From Eubacteriales bacterium (GTDB lineage Bacteria > Bacillota > Clostridia > Saccharofermentanales > DTU023), in NCBI GenBank assembly GCA_030532065.1, contig JAUNLW010000001.1, positions 456,347-520,346 of the forward strand: DNA of 64,000 bases, written 5' to 3'. Positions 17,144 through 25,664 of the stretch are shown here, piece by piece. A program made the position numbers and the translations under genes. The notes below the pieces were generated by a model. It was not told the DNA's origin, did no database searches, and saw nothing but the letters and a program-made list of their open reading frames with translations. Position 1 is the stretch's first letter. Each line of letters begins with the position of its first letter.

Positions 17144-18355
17144 ATGTCAGAGAAGTCCCGTGTTTATTTAGATCACGCAGCCACAACTCCGGTAAGACCG
17201 GAAGTTAGAGCTGAGATTAACCGTATGTACGAAAGCTTCTACGGTAACCCTTCCACCTTTTATGAGGAAGGCCATGAGGTCGCTGATATGCTGGCTCAAG
17301 CCAGAGCGGATATTGCAGGCGTTATAAATGCTGATCCCTCTGAGATTTACTTTACGTCCTGTGGTACGGAATCAGATAACTGGGCACTCAAAGGTACTGC
17401 TTTTGCCCGTCAAAAAGAAGGCAAGCACATTATTACCACCAAGATAGAGCACCACGCTATTCTCCATACTGTTGAGTGGCTTGACAAGCAAGGCTTTGAA
17501 GCCACTTATTTGGACGTAGATGCTGACGGCCTGGTGGACCCTGAAGATCTTAAAGCCGCGCTTAGAGATGACACCATCATTGTTTCCATAATGATGGCCA
17601 ATAACGAAGTGGGAACTATTGAGCCGATAAAAGAATTGGCAGCCATTACCCATACCAACTCCAGGGCTTATTTCCACTGTGACGCTGTCCAGGCTCTTGG
17701 CGCTATCCCCATTGATGTACAGGATTTGGGGGTAGATATGATGTCTTTCTCCGGCCACAAGCTCTACGGTCCTAAGGGTGTGGGCGTTATGTACCTCAGA
17801 CGTGGCAAGAGAGTAGATAATCTCCTTCACGGTGGAGCTCAAGAGCGTATGCGTAGAGGTGGTACAGAAAATATTCCGCTGATTGTAGGCTTTGCAAAGG
17901 CAGCCGTATTGGCAAAGGAAGAAATGCCAGAAGAAAGCAAGCGTCAAATCGTCATGCGCGACTGGCTCATCCAGGAAATCTCTAAACGTATCCCTTATTG
18001 CAAGCTGAACGGCCATCCTACTAAACGCCTGCCTAATAACGTAAACTTCTCTTTTGAGTTTATTGAAGGTGAATCAATGCTCTTGCTTTTAGACGCGGAA
18101 GGTTATGCCTGTTCTTCAGGCTCTGCCTGTACCTCAGCCTCCTTGGATCCTTCGCACGTCTTGCTGGCTATGGGCCTGCCACATGAGATAGCGCACGGCT
18201 CGCTACGTATAACTCTCGGCAAGGATAACACTCAAGAGCAGCTGGAAGGCTTTGTGACCTCTTTGGAAAATATAGTTGCCCGCTTACGGGAAATGTCTCC
18301 ACTATGGTCTGACTTCCAGGAAGGCCGTATCAAAGCTGCTTTGATCAATAAATAG
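17144..18355 (+). CDS. iscS: Cysteine desulfurase IscS/NifS
   Basis: A 403-residue PLP-dependent desulfurase supplying sulfur for Fe-S clusters. Motifs: YLDHAATTPVRPEV at the N-terminus, TSCGTESDNWALKG, TTKIEHHAIL with His103/His104, the PLP lysine Lys206 in SFSGHKLYGPKG, and the catalytic loop SSGSACTSAS with Cys329. The gene for the scaffold IscU follows after 86 nt, which identifies it as the Fe-S cluster desulfurase. No iscR regulator gene is adjacent. A TAGGAG site precedes the ATG by 9 nt. Confidence 0.96.
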   Translation: MSEKSRVYLDHAATTPVRPEVRAEINRMYESFYGNPSTFYEEGHEVADMLAQARADIAGVINADPSEIYFTSCGTESDNWALKGTAFARQKEGKHIITTKIEHHAILHTVEWLDKQGFEATYLDVDADGLVDPEDLKAALRDDTIIVSIMMANNEVGTIEPIKELAAITHTNSRAYFHCDAVQALGAIPIDVQDLGVDMMSFSGHKLYGPKGVGVMYLRRGKRVDNLLHGGAQERMRRGGTENIPLIVGFAKAAVLAKEEMPEESKRQIVMRDWLIQEISKRIPYCKLNGHPTKRLPNNVNFSFEFIEGESMLLLLDAEGYACSSGSACTSASLDPSHVLLAMGLPHEIAHGSLRITLGKDNTQEQLEGFVTSLENIVARLREMSPLWSDFQEGRIKAALINK

Positions 18356-18441
18356 GTACGGGAAAACCGACTGCCTGAGTTTTTAACGTTGTTCAAACAG
18401 GGCAGCCAGCTACGCAAAATCAGCAGAAAGGATAGAAATTT

Positions 18442-18927
18442 ATGAAATATACAGAAAAAGTCATGGATCACTTCTTGCATCCTCGTAACATGGGTGAGTT
18501 AGATCACCCCACTGCCAGTGGTCAAGTAGGCAATCCGGTCTGTGGCGATATCATGAAGATTGACTTAGATATAGAAGACGGCATAATTAAAGACGTTAAG
18601 TTTAAGACCTTTGGTTGTGGCACGGCTATTGCTACTTCCTCCATCTCCACGGAGATGATCAAAGGTAAGACCGTTGATGAGGCTTTGGAATTAACTAATA
18701 AGTCAGTTGCTGATGCCTTGGATGGACTGCCTCCGGTAAAGATGCACTGTTCTGTTCTCGCAGAACAAGCCATCAAAGTAGCCCTCAAGAAATATTTTGA
18801 GGAAAGAGGAGAGCTTACTCCTGAGCGTGAAGCCAAATTTGCCATCCTGGATGAGGAAGACGAAGCCAGCTGCCCCAGCGCTTATACTTACGTAAATAGT
18901 GATAAGGAACACAAGGAGGAAAAGTAA
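18442..18927 (+). CDS. iscU: Fe-S cluster scaffold protein IscU/NifU-like
   Basis: A 161-residue IscU-type scaffold. The three cluster-ligand cysteines are visible in GNPVCGDIM, FGCGTAIATSS and MHCSVLAEQAI. The N-terminal YTEKVMDHFLHPRNMGE is typical of the Clostridial NifU-like family. The C-terminal tail with DEEDEASCPSAYTY is longer than in E. coli IscU. It assembles Fe-S clusters with IscS upstream. Its stop overlaps the start of the aminopeptidase gene (TAATG), so all three are likely one transcript. Confidence 0.95.
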   Translation: MKYTEKVMDHFLHPRNMGELDHPTASGQVGNPVCGDIMKIDLDIEDGIIKDVKFKTFGCGTAIATSSISTEMIKGKTVDEALELTNKSVADALDGLPPVKMHCSVLAEQAIKVALKKYFEERGELTPEREAKFAILDEEDEASCPSAYTYVNSDKEHKEEK

Positions 18928-20351
18928 TGACTCAAGAGAAGACGCCCGCGGAGCTCTTACAAGATCAGCTTTGCTACCAGAAAGAGAATCAGTGGCAACA
19001 TGTTGATGAGGCCTTTGAAGCCAAAGTAATGGAGTTTAACCGTTCCTATGCCAACGCCCTTAATACGGGTAAGACCGAGCGTGAGTTCTATGCCATGTCT
19101 GTAAAGAGGCTGGAAGAACATGGATTCAAAGATCTGAGCACGCTCGAGAGCGTAAAAGCCGGTGACAAGGTCTACAGCAGTGTACACGATAAGGGTTTAG
19201 TAGCAGCCGTTGTTGGCACTGAGCCAGCTTCCAAAGGCTACGTTATCGTGGGTTCACATATAGACTCGCCTCGCCTGGACTTAAAACCTAACGCCCTCTA
19301 CGAAAAGGACGAGATGGCCTTCTTTAAGACTCACTACTACGGTGGCATCAAGAAGTATCAATGGTTGTCCACTCAACTGGCCCTGCACGGCGTAGTGATC
19401 ACCAAAGAGGGTAAGAAAATTGAGGTTTCCATCGGCGAAGATGAGGAAGATCCCGTATTTACCATTCCTGACCTTCTGCCTCACTTAGGCCGTAAGCAAA
19501 TGGCTAATAAAGCCAGCGAGATCGTTGAAGCTGAAGCTATGAATATCCTCTTAGGTTCCAAGCCTATTAACGATGAGAAGATCAAAGAACCTATAAAACT
19601 AGCTATTCTCAAACTGCTGCACGATAAATACGGCATCAACGAGAGAGATCTTTACACTGCTGAATTAGAAATGGTTCCTGCTCACAAGGCCCGTGACGTT
19701 GGCTTTGATCGCAGCTTTATTGGCGCTTATGGCCAAGATGACCGCGTCTGCGCCTGGACCTCATTGGAAGCTATTCTGGATGCTAAGCCTCAGGCTAAAA
19801 CCCAGGTCATCCTCTTTAGCGATAAAGAAGAAGTAGGATCCGCCGGCAACACCGGTGCTAAATCTGAGCTCTACTACTTCGCTCTCTATGAGCTGCAGCA
19901 GAAGATGCTGGGCAGGGAAGCAACGCTGATGGAACGTCACGATCTGATCCGCAATTCCAAGATGCTCTCCTCGGACGTAGCTGCCGGCTTTGATCCGGAC
20001 TTCGCCGATGTCTATGAGCCCATGAATGCCGCGCATATGAACTACGGCATTGCTTTCTGTAAATACACCGGTGGTGGCGGTAAAGGTGGCACCAGTGATG
20101 CCAACGCAGAGTATTTCAACGAGATCACTCGTCTCTTTGACAGCCAAGACATTCCCTGGCAGTCCTGTGAGCTCGGTAAGACCGATGCTGGTGGTGGCGG
20201 CACCATCGCTCAGTTCTTTGCCAATTCCGGCATGAACGTCATCGACTGTGGTGTTGCTGTCCTCGCTATGCACTCCTGCTTTGAAGTTTGCAGCAAACTG
20301 GATATCTACAATACCTATAGAGCCTATAAAACTTTCTTCGAACTAGGCTAG
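18927..20351 (+). CDS. M18-family aminopeptidase
   Basis: A 474-residue zinc metallopeptidase of family M18 (aspartyl/aminopeptidase I type), cytosolic. Zinc-site and catalytic blocks visible are GSHIDSPRLDLKP at about residues 109-121, GQDDRVCAWTSL, FSDKEEVGSAGNTGA, and a C-terminal MHSCFEVCSKLD with a likely ligand His. The sequence GGGGKGGTSDANAEYF is also typical. It starts within the stop of iscU and ends before a strong terminator, closing the iscS-iscU operon. Codon use suggests high expression, in keeping with peptide catabolism in an amino-acid-fermenting anaerobe (inference). Confidence 0.93.
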   Translation: MTQEKTPAELLQDQLCYQKENQWQHVDEAFEAKVMEFNRSYANALNTGKTEREFYAMSVKRLEEHGFKDLSTLESVKAGDKVYSSVHDKGLVAAVVGTEPASKGYVIVGSHIDSPRLDLKPNALYEKDEMAFFKTHYYGGIKKYQWLSTQLALHGVVITKEGKKIEVSIGEDEEDPVFTIPDLLPHLGRKQMANKASEIVEAEAMNILLGSKPINDEKIKEPIKLAILKLLHDKYGINERDLYTAELEMVPAHKARDVGFDRSFIGAYGQDDRVCAWTSLEAILDAKPQAKTQVILFSDKEEVGSAGNTGAKSELYYFALYELQQKMLGREATLMERHDLIRNSKMLSSDVAAGFDPDFADVYEPMNAAHMNYGIAFCKYTGGGGKGGTSDANAEYFNEITRLFDSQDIPWQSCELGKTDAGGGGTIAQFFANSGMNVIDCGVAVLAMHSCFEVCSKLDIYNTYRAYKTFFELG

Positions 20352-20378
20352 AGCATCATAAAATCTCATAAGATTATC

Positions 20379-20409
20379 AGGCATGGTCCTCTAATGGCCA
20401 TGCCTTTTT
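20379..20409 (+). terminator. Rho-independent terminator after the aminopeptidase gene
   Basis: An 8-bp perfect stem, AGGCATGG (20379-20386) with CCATGCCT (20398-20405), followed by a T-run. Confidence 0.88.
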
Positions 20410-20500
20410 ATTACAAAATCAAGCATGGTCTAAAGAAGGTGCAGGGCATGCTCGTCTTTATCGGCCTGCTGGCTGCCTGCGATACTGACGCAGATGAGCC

Positions 20501-21517
20501 TTAGGACCTATCTTCCTGTAATCTTTCTCCATCCTCAGCTAATTCTTCTTTACTGAGGGTGTTTAGGGGATGTCGCTCTAAAGTATCACGCAGCATACTA
20601 GAGGAGACATGAGTATAGATCTCTGTAGTAGCTACGCTCTCATGACCAAGGATTTGCTGGAGGCTGCGTAAATCGGCTTCACCATACTGATACATGAGCG
20701 TGGCGGCTGTATGGCGCAGTTTGTGAGGGGAGTAGCGCTTGGGGTCTAGGCCAGCCATGACTAAATATTTTTCGACCACATTTTCTACTGCGCGCTGAGA
20801 GATGCGCTGGCGATTGCGGCTGATAAACAGGGCATCCTCATGCTCTTCTTTAGGAGTTAGCCGGTCCGGCAGATAAGCTTCTATGGCTTCCCTGGCCAAA
20901 TGGTTTAGATATACTTGCCGCTCTTTATTGCCTTTGCCAATTACCCTCAAAGAATCTCCATTAATGTCTGCCAAGTCAATACCCACCAATTCAGAAAGAC
21001 GGATGCCACAAGTCAAAAAGATCACTAAAATGCCATAGTCTCTGCTGGCGTTAGGACCGTCATCTGCCGCTGCCATGGCCAATAGAGTACGTGCCTCATC
21101 AATTTCCAGATATTGAGGCAGAGCTCGCATCTGCTTAGGAGATTCCAGCTCGCTGGTGGGATTAAAATCTAGCACCTTGGCTTTGTTAGTCAGGTAATCA
21201 AAGAAAGCGCGTAAGGCAGAAACTTTTCTGGCACGGCCAGCGGGACCAACACCGCGTTCATTGGCCAGCCAGGAGAAGAAGCGGTAAAAGTCACCTAACT
21301 GTATGGCTTTCAGATCTGACAAATCGATAACTGAGAGGTCAATATCCTCAAATTCTTCGTCCGCTGTAACTCGTCCCATATAGACCAAATACCAACGGAA
21401 AAACAGTTGGAGGTCATAAGTATACTCACGTATTGTAAGCTCTGAGCGTTCCTTGACCGCTGAGAAGTAAGCCAGGAACTCCTCCAGATAATAAAATGTC
21501 GCGCGTGAAGCCGGCAA
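20501..21517 (-). CDS. Tyrosine recombinase, XerC/XerD type
   Basis: A 338-residue integrase. Residues about 5-125 are the SAM-like core-binding domain. The catalytic domain contains TCGIRLSELVGID with the first Arg, a VIGKGNKERQVYL Lys block, HKLRHTAATLMYQ with the His-x-x-Arg pair, and LGHESVATTEIYTHV with the final His and Tyr nucleophile. The length and motifs fit chromosome-dimer XerC/XerD recombinases more than phage integrases, and no phage genes or att repeats are near. The TTG start has AAGGAG 7 nt upstream. Confidence 0.9.
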   Translation of the reverse strand: MPASRATFYYLEEFLAYFSAVKERSELTIREYTYDLQLFFRWYLVYMGRVTADEEFEDIDLSVIDLSDLKAIQLGDFYRFFSWLANERGVGPAGRARKVSALRAFFDYLTNKAKVLDFNPTSELESPKQMRALPQYLEIDEARTLLAMAAADDGPNASRDYGILVIFLTCGIRLSELVGIDLADINGDSLRVIGKGNKERQVYLNHLAREAIEAYLPDRLTPKEEHEDALFISRNRQRISQRAVENVVEKYLVMAGLDPKRYSPHKLRHTAATLMYQYGEADLRSLQQILGHESVATTEIYTHVSSSMLRDTLERHPLNTLSKEELAEDGERLQEDRS

Positions 21518-21725
21518 AGTTGAACTCCTTTCTGACAGATATCAGTTACTATTTGGCTGCTGATAACCCTAGTACGCCTAACATTATATGACATTCAAAG
21601 CAGTAAAGTTAGTCGTAAGCACAGACCTGTGTTAAAATAGATAAAGTCTGATTGATAAATATAGATGTAGCCACTGGCCGAATATTCGGCCTGGTGAGCC
21701 ATGCACGCCTGAAGGAGACTTCTTA

Positions 21726-22808
21726 ATGTCCGAAACTAAACTCAAAGCTGTTGTGATTGGCGCTACCGGTTATGTGGGGCAGCGTCTGTTAACCATCTTA
21801 GCTGACCATCCTTATTTTGAGGTAGCTCGTTTGGTAGCAGGGCAGAGGTCTGCCGGTAAGAGCTACGGTGAAGCGGTTAAAGAGCGCTGGAAATTACCAG
21901 AAGCTATACCGCGGCAATACAAAGATATGCATGTTTATGCCAGTGATGAGTTGGAAGTTTACTGTCAAGGCATGGATCTTGCTTTCTGTGCTGTAGATAT
22001 GGATAAAGAAGCCATAGTGGAGCTGGAAGAAGCGGTAGCAAAAGAGGAGCTGCCTGTAATCTCCAATAATTCAGCCAACCGTTGGACACCGGACGTGCCC
22101 ATGCTTATCCCGGAGATCAATGCTCAACATCTGACCGTAATCCAGCATCAGAAACAACGACTGGGTACAAAGCGAGGCTTTATTGTAACTAAGCCCAACT
22201 GTTCTATCCAAAGCTTTCTACCTACGCTAATTCCACTGCAAGATCTTGGAGTAGAGCAAGTAGTTGTTTCCACTTATCAAGCAGTTTCGGGAGCCGGCAG
22301 GCTGTTAGCTGACTGGCACGAAATGCAGGGTAACGTCATTCCTTATATCGGTGGCGAGGAAGAGAAGACCGAGCTTGAGCCTCTGAAGATCCTGGGCAGG
22401 GTAGAAGGCAACCGGATTATCAACGCTGAATCACCTCATATTTCTGGCCAGTGCATCCGTGTACCGGTACAAGAGGGCCATTTGGCGACTGTCTGGGTCA
22501 GTTTCCGTAAACCTTGCGAGGCCAATGATATCCTTTTGCGCTGGCGTAACTTCCAGTCGGAAGTACAAGAGATAGGTCTACCTTCAGCACCTAAACCTTT
22601 CCTCCGCTATTACGAAGATCAGGATCGCCCTCAGCCTCGTTTGGACGTCGATTGGGCCGGCGGAATGGGTATCAGCATCGGTAGGCTCCGTGAAGACCCT
22701 GTATTTGACTATAAGTATGTGTGCCTTTCCGCCAATACTTTGCGCGGGGCAGCTGGTGGATCGGTTTTGACAGCCGAGCTACTTTATCGCTTAGGCTATC
22801 TGGACTAA
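21726..22808 (+). CDS. asd: Aspartate-semialdehyde dehydrogenase
   Basis: A 360-residue enzyme reducing aspartyl phosphate to aspartate semialdehyde, the branch point to lysine, threonine and methionine. It has the NADP-binding GATGYVGQRLL at 12-22, the catalytic Cys159 in VTKPNCSIQS, TYQAVSGAG and the later EGHLATVWVSF with the active-site His. The sequence is of the archaeal/fungal-like class rather than the E. coli class. GAAGGAG precedes the ATG. A MarR regulator and a two-part threonine/serine exporter follow closely on the same strand. Confidence 0.92.
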   Translation: MSETKLKAVVIGATGYVGQRLLTILADHPYFEVARLVAGQRSAGKSYGEAVKERWKLPEAIPRQYKDMHVYASDELEVYCQGMDLAFCAVDMDKEAIVELEEAVAKEELPVISNNSANRWTPDVPMLIPEINAQHLTVIQHQKQRLGTKRGFIVTKPNCSIQSFLPTLIPLQDLGVEQVVVSTYQAVSGAGRLLADWHEMQGNVIPYIGGEEEKTELEPLKILGRVEGNRIINAESPHISGQCIRVPVQEGHLATVWVSFRKPCEANDILLRWRNFQSEVQEIGLPSAPKPFLRYYEDQDRPQPRLDVDWAGGMGISIGRLREDPVFDYKYVCLSANTLRGAAGGSVLTAELLYRLGYLD

Positions 22809-22854
22809 TCACTACACAATCTGCTAAATGGATCTTACATTGAAGGAGGCCATT

Positions 22855-23379
22855 ATGCTGCGAGACATAAAAAAAGATGAGTTGGATCTTAATTCTAATA
22901 TTCTAGATAATCGTCATATGATCTGGCGTTGCTGGAATGCTTTTTCCGCTTTGGAGGCTCACAAGCGCTATTTTATGCGCGAGTTTGTTAAACGGCGTGA
23001 TTTGTCGGAAAATGAGCTCAAACTTCTGGCTTTAGTGGCTTGTCATAATAATTTAAAGCAAAGCACCATCTCCAAATTTTTACAAATAGATGCGGGAAAT
23101 CTCAGTCGGGCTATTGACCGTATGGAAGAGAAGAAATTATTGGAACGCAGGGCTTGCCCAGGAGATGGACGCACTTACGTGATCGATCTGGGTCCAGCGG
23201 GTAAAGAGATATTAAATAATTTCGACGAAACTTTGTTGTCGCGTATCTGGACTTATTTCGATGACAGTTTAGATACCGACCTTTACGAAATGATGATCTC
23301 TTTGGAGAAGTTAGACCACAAGCTGAGAGAAGAGCGGGAACTTTATGAGCGTTACCAACGCATGAAAGGTAAGCGCTAA
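22855..23379 (+). CDS. MarR-family transcriptional regulator
   Basis: A 174-residue winged-helix protein. The DNA-binding core is LKLLALVACHNNLKQ, STISKFLQIDAGNLSRAIDR, MEEKKLLERRACPGDGRT. The helical N- and C-terminal parts fit the MarR dimer interface. The ATG at 22855 has AAGGAGG 5 nt upstream, better than the ATG at 22828. It lies directly against the exporter gene (stop then ATG), so it likely regulates that exporter. The effector is unknown; an amino acid is a reasonable guess from context. Confidence 0.88.
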   Translation: MLRDIKKDELDLNSNILDNRHMIWRCWNAFSALEAHKRYFMREFVKRRDLSENELKLLALVACHNNLKQSTISKFLQIDAGNLSRAIDRMEEKKLLERRACPGDGRTYVIDLGPAGKEILNNFDETLLSRIWTYFDDSLDTDLYEMMISLEKLDHKLREERELYERYQRMKGKR

Positions 23380-24174
23380 ATGTCTGATAAAGGAGAAGAT
23401 CAGCTGGCAACATACGACTATGAGCAAGTCTTAGACCTTGCCATCTACATCGCTTACGGTATTCCAACCGTAGGAGGTGAGACCGGACGTGCGGAAGATT
23501 CCTGCAGGAGGGTGTTGCAAGCCTACGGTTGTGATCGCATAGAAGTTATGGTCATGGCCAATTTTCTCACGCTTTCCTTTGAATATAAAGGAGAGAAGTA
23601 CCACGGTCAAAAGCGAATCTCCGATCAAACTTCTTCCTCCATGCTGCGTTTGAATGAGCTCAACAATCTCACTCGCAAATTAACAGCCGAACCCTATGAT
23701 CCCGGGATGGCTCTAAACGAAGTAAAAACTATTCTCGATGCGCCCAAGAGGCCTTTTACCCAGCACTTAGCCTTGGTTGGCTTGGTTGGCTTCACCTTTA
23801 CCTTGCTCTTGGACGGCAGTCTGGGAGCAGCCCTTTTTGCTTTTGTCATAGACTTAGTTGCCAGAGCCGCGATTGAACCACTTTATCAGTACAAGACCAA
23901 TCAGATGTTTGTCAATATTTTCGGCGGACTTTTGGTAACACTTTTATCAGCCTGTTCCATCTTTTTAGGTTTAGGTGAGGAGAGAGGCATTATCAACACC
24001 GCGACCTTTATGTTTTTATTCCCAGGTGTATCCTTGGTCAACAGCATAAGAGACATCATCGCATCCGACTATCTGGCCGGGGCTACTAAATTGATTCAGA
24101 CCATTTTAGTAGCATTGGGTATCGCTATTGGTTCTGGTATCGGACTGAGTATCTTATCTAGATTTGCTATCTAA
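23380..24174 (+). CDS. Threonine/serine exporter subunit, ThrE N-terminal (YjjP-like)
   Basis: A 264-residue membrane protein. An N-terminal soluble domain (about 1-120, with GGETGRAEDSCRRVLQAYG) is followed by about five hydrophobic segments from residue 128 on. This is the YjjP/DUF1212 layout, equivalent to the first half of ThrE. The second half is the next gene, as in E. coli yjjP-yjjB. It begins immediately after the MarR stop. The location downstream of asd fits export of aspartate-family amino acids (inference). Confidence 0.86.
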   Translation: MSDKGEDQLATYDYEQVLDLAIYIAYGIPTVGGETGRAEDSCRRVLQAYGCDRIEVMVMANFLTLSFEYKGEKYHGQKRISDQTSSSMLRLNELNNLTRKLTAEPYDPGMALNEVKTILDAPKRPFTQHLALVGLVGFTFTLLLDGSLGAALFAFVIDLVARAAIEPLYQYKTNQMFVNIFGGLLVTLLSACSIFLGLGEERGIINTATFMFLFPGVSLVNSIRDIIASDYLAGATKLIQTILVALGIAIGSGIGLSILSRFAI

Positions 24175-24207
24175 AAGGAATGTTAAAAGGGAAACAAGAG
24201 AGAGCAT

Positions 24208-24675
24208 ATGTGGTTGGAGATAATAAAAAAAATAGTTTTTGCCTCGCTGGTATCACTAGTCTATGCCCTTCGCTACGAACTAACGGGTTATAAGGTGCTC
24301 GTCGCCGTATCACTTGGCGGTGGTATCTCCTGGCTCTGCTACCAATTAGCTTTGGAAACAGGTATTTCTTTATTAGTTTCCAACTTCATCGCCGCTCTGA
24401 TCATGTCAATCTACGCGGAGATTATGGCACGTGCCATGCGAATGCCGGTAACTGTATTTTTGATTGTTGCTATGTTACCTTTAGTCCCTGGTCTTACAAT
24501 TTATCAAACTATGGTCGAAGCTGTTGCTGGCAATTCTACCGAAGCTCTAAATTTAGCTACTGAGGCTTTCGCTATCTCTGGCGCGCTGACTATGGGTAAT
24601 CTCACAGCATCCACAGTTGCTTCTTATATCACTCGTACCCGTGTTGGCATCAAGAAAAAACGCAATTATGAATAG
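24208..24675 (+). CDS. Threonine/serine exporter subunit, ThrE C-terminal (YjjB-like)
   Basis: A 155-residue protein with about four or five membrane segments and the conserved LPLVPGLTIYQTM block typical of the YjjB/DUF3815 family, the second half of ThrE-type exporters. It starts 33 nt after the YjjP-like gene and together they should form one transporter. The C-terminus ends in a positively charged tail. Confidence 0.85.
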   Translation: MWLEIIKKIVFASLVSLVYALRYELTGYKVLVAVSLGGGISWLCYQLALETGISLLVSNFIAALIMSIYAEIMARAMRMPVTVFLIVAMLPLVPGLTIYQTMVEAVAGNSTEALNLATEAFAISGALTMGNLTASTVASYITRTRVGIKKKRNYE

Positions 24676-24720
24676 CTCACTGCAAGGGAAGCTGGTTGAT
24701 GATTTTCTAGCCGACAACCC

Positions 24721-24750
24721 AACTACGCAAAATAATAATTTTGCGTAGTT
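24721..24750. repeat. Perfect 13-bp inverted repeat with 4-nt loop
   Basis: AACTACGCAAAAT (24721-24733) and its exact complement (24738-24750) flank AATA. It lies between the convergent exporter operon and the tail-anchored protein gene. Neither side has a T-run, so it may be a bidirectional RNA-end hairpin or a protein site rather than a textbook terminator. Confidence 0.7.
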
Positions 24751-24835
24751 AGGTAAGCGGAAAAAGTGCTATTAGCGAAATCTGAGAAATCTGGCTTTTC
24801 TTAAATAAATTCAATTAAAAAGGCCAACTTGGAAA

Positions 24836-25414
24836 TTAGTTAACCAACGTGCGTAAGATCTCTTTGATGGGATCAGAAAATTTAAGTCCGATGATGGTAA
24901 AGATAAAAAAGATCAAAATCAAAGTGATCAGGATCTTGCTTAAGACTGCTTGTCTTTGATAAATCTTAAATTTCTTCTCAATGCTGTCTACCGTGGTAAA
25001 GGCCGTTAATTTATAGACCTTGGCACCTTTTAAATACTCGACTTGCCAAGGTTCTGCTTTATGTTTGATCTTTGAACGTTTAGCACTGATTTGCTCTGTC
25101 TGAGATCGTTTTAAAGCTTTTTCTTTGACCCGTAGCTCAGGCGAATCTTTTCCCTTGGATCTGGGAGCTTGCTTGGGGGCAGGCGCAGGTGTTTTTTTAG
25201 CTTGCGGCGCGCGTACTTGTTTGGCCGGTGCTTGAGCGTCAGGTTTTGCTTTAGCTGGCGCTTTTTGTACCGGATTTTGGAACACATTAGCTTGTGTTGG
25301 AGCTTTTTTCTGATTTACAGCAAGTGGACGCATGCCTGAAACCTCGCTTGTCGGTATTACCGATTGAGGCTGGAAAACATTTTGTTTTTTTGCTGCTTGT
25401 GGATGCTTATCCAA
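24836..25414 (-). CDS. Ala/Pro/Lys-rich protein with C-terminal membrane anchor
   Basis: A 192-residue protein of unknown function. Residues 1-110 are low complexity, rich in Ala, Pro, Lys and Gln with repeated APAK, APKQ and NVFQ pieces. Residues about 115-150 look folded (WQVEYLKGAKVYKLTAF), and a single hydrophobic segment lies near 158-178 (KILITLILIFFIFTIIGL). That makes it a likely tail-anchored protein with a disordered cytoplasmic arm. The TTG start has AGGAG 9 nt upstream. It follows hfq on the same strand after a terminator-like hairpin. Confidence 0.7.
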   Translation of the reverse strand: MDKHPQAAKKQNVFQPQSVIPTSEVSGMRPLAVNQKKAPTQANVFQNPVQKAPAKAKPDAQAPAKQVRAPQAKKTPAPAPKQAPRSKGKDSPELRVKEKALKRSQTEQISAKRSKIKHKAEPWQVEYLKGAKVYKLTAFTTVDSIEKKFKIYQRQAVLSKILITLILIFFIFTIIGLKFSDPIKEILRTLVN

Positions 25415-25567
25415 AACTATTAACTCCTATCAGATCAAACAAAAGTTTCTGATCAGCGATCTTTCCTGGCAATTATAACATGCCTGATCTAATGTAAACT
25501 CAAGCTGAATATTTTGCGAAGTTCGTTCGGTGATAAATTGCCTCCTTCTACCCTTTTTTTCCAAAAT

Positions 25568-25598
25568 CAGCCGAACAGCAATAAAAACTGTTCAGCTG
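25568..25598 (-). terminator. Terminator-like hairpin after hfq
   Basis: An 11-bp stem with one mismatched pair tolerated as G-U, 25568-25578 with 25588-25598, and a 9-nt A-rich loop. It is 66 nt beyond the hfq stop. The following sequence on the minus strand is only moderately T-rich. Confidence 0.5.
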
Positions 25599-25664
25599 TG
25601 ATTTATTTGTAATTTTTAATTTCAGTGGCTGAGTGCTCAAAATACAAACGCTGAAGTTTGGAGA

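Noticed and set aside
20448..20504. 18-residue micro-ORF with a lipobox-like LLAAC
   Set aside because: Weak ribosome binding site, very short, and it lies downstream of a strong terminator against the convergent recombinase gene.
20501..21517. Tyrosine recombinase as evidence of a prophage or integrative element
   Set aside because: No phage genes, att repeats or tRNA target are near, and the protein resembles housekeeping XerC/XerD.
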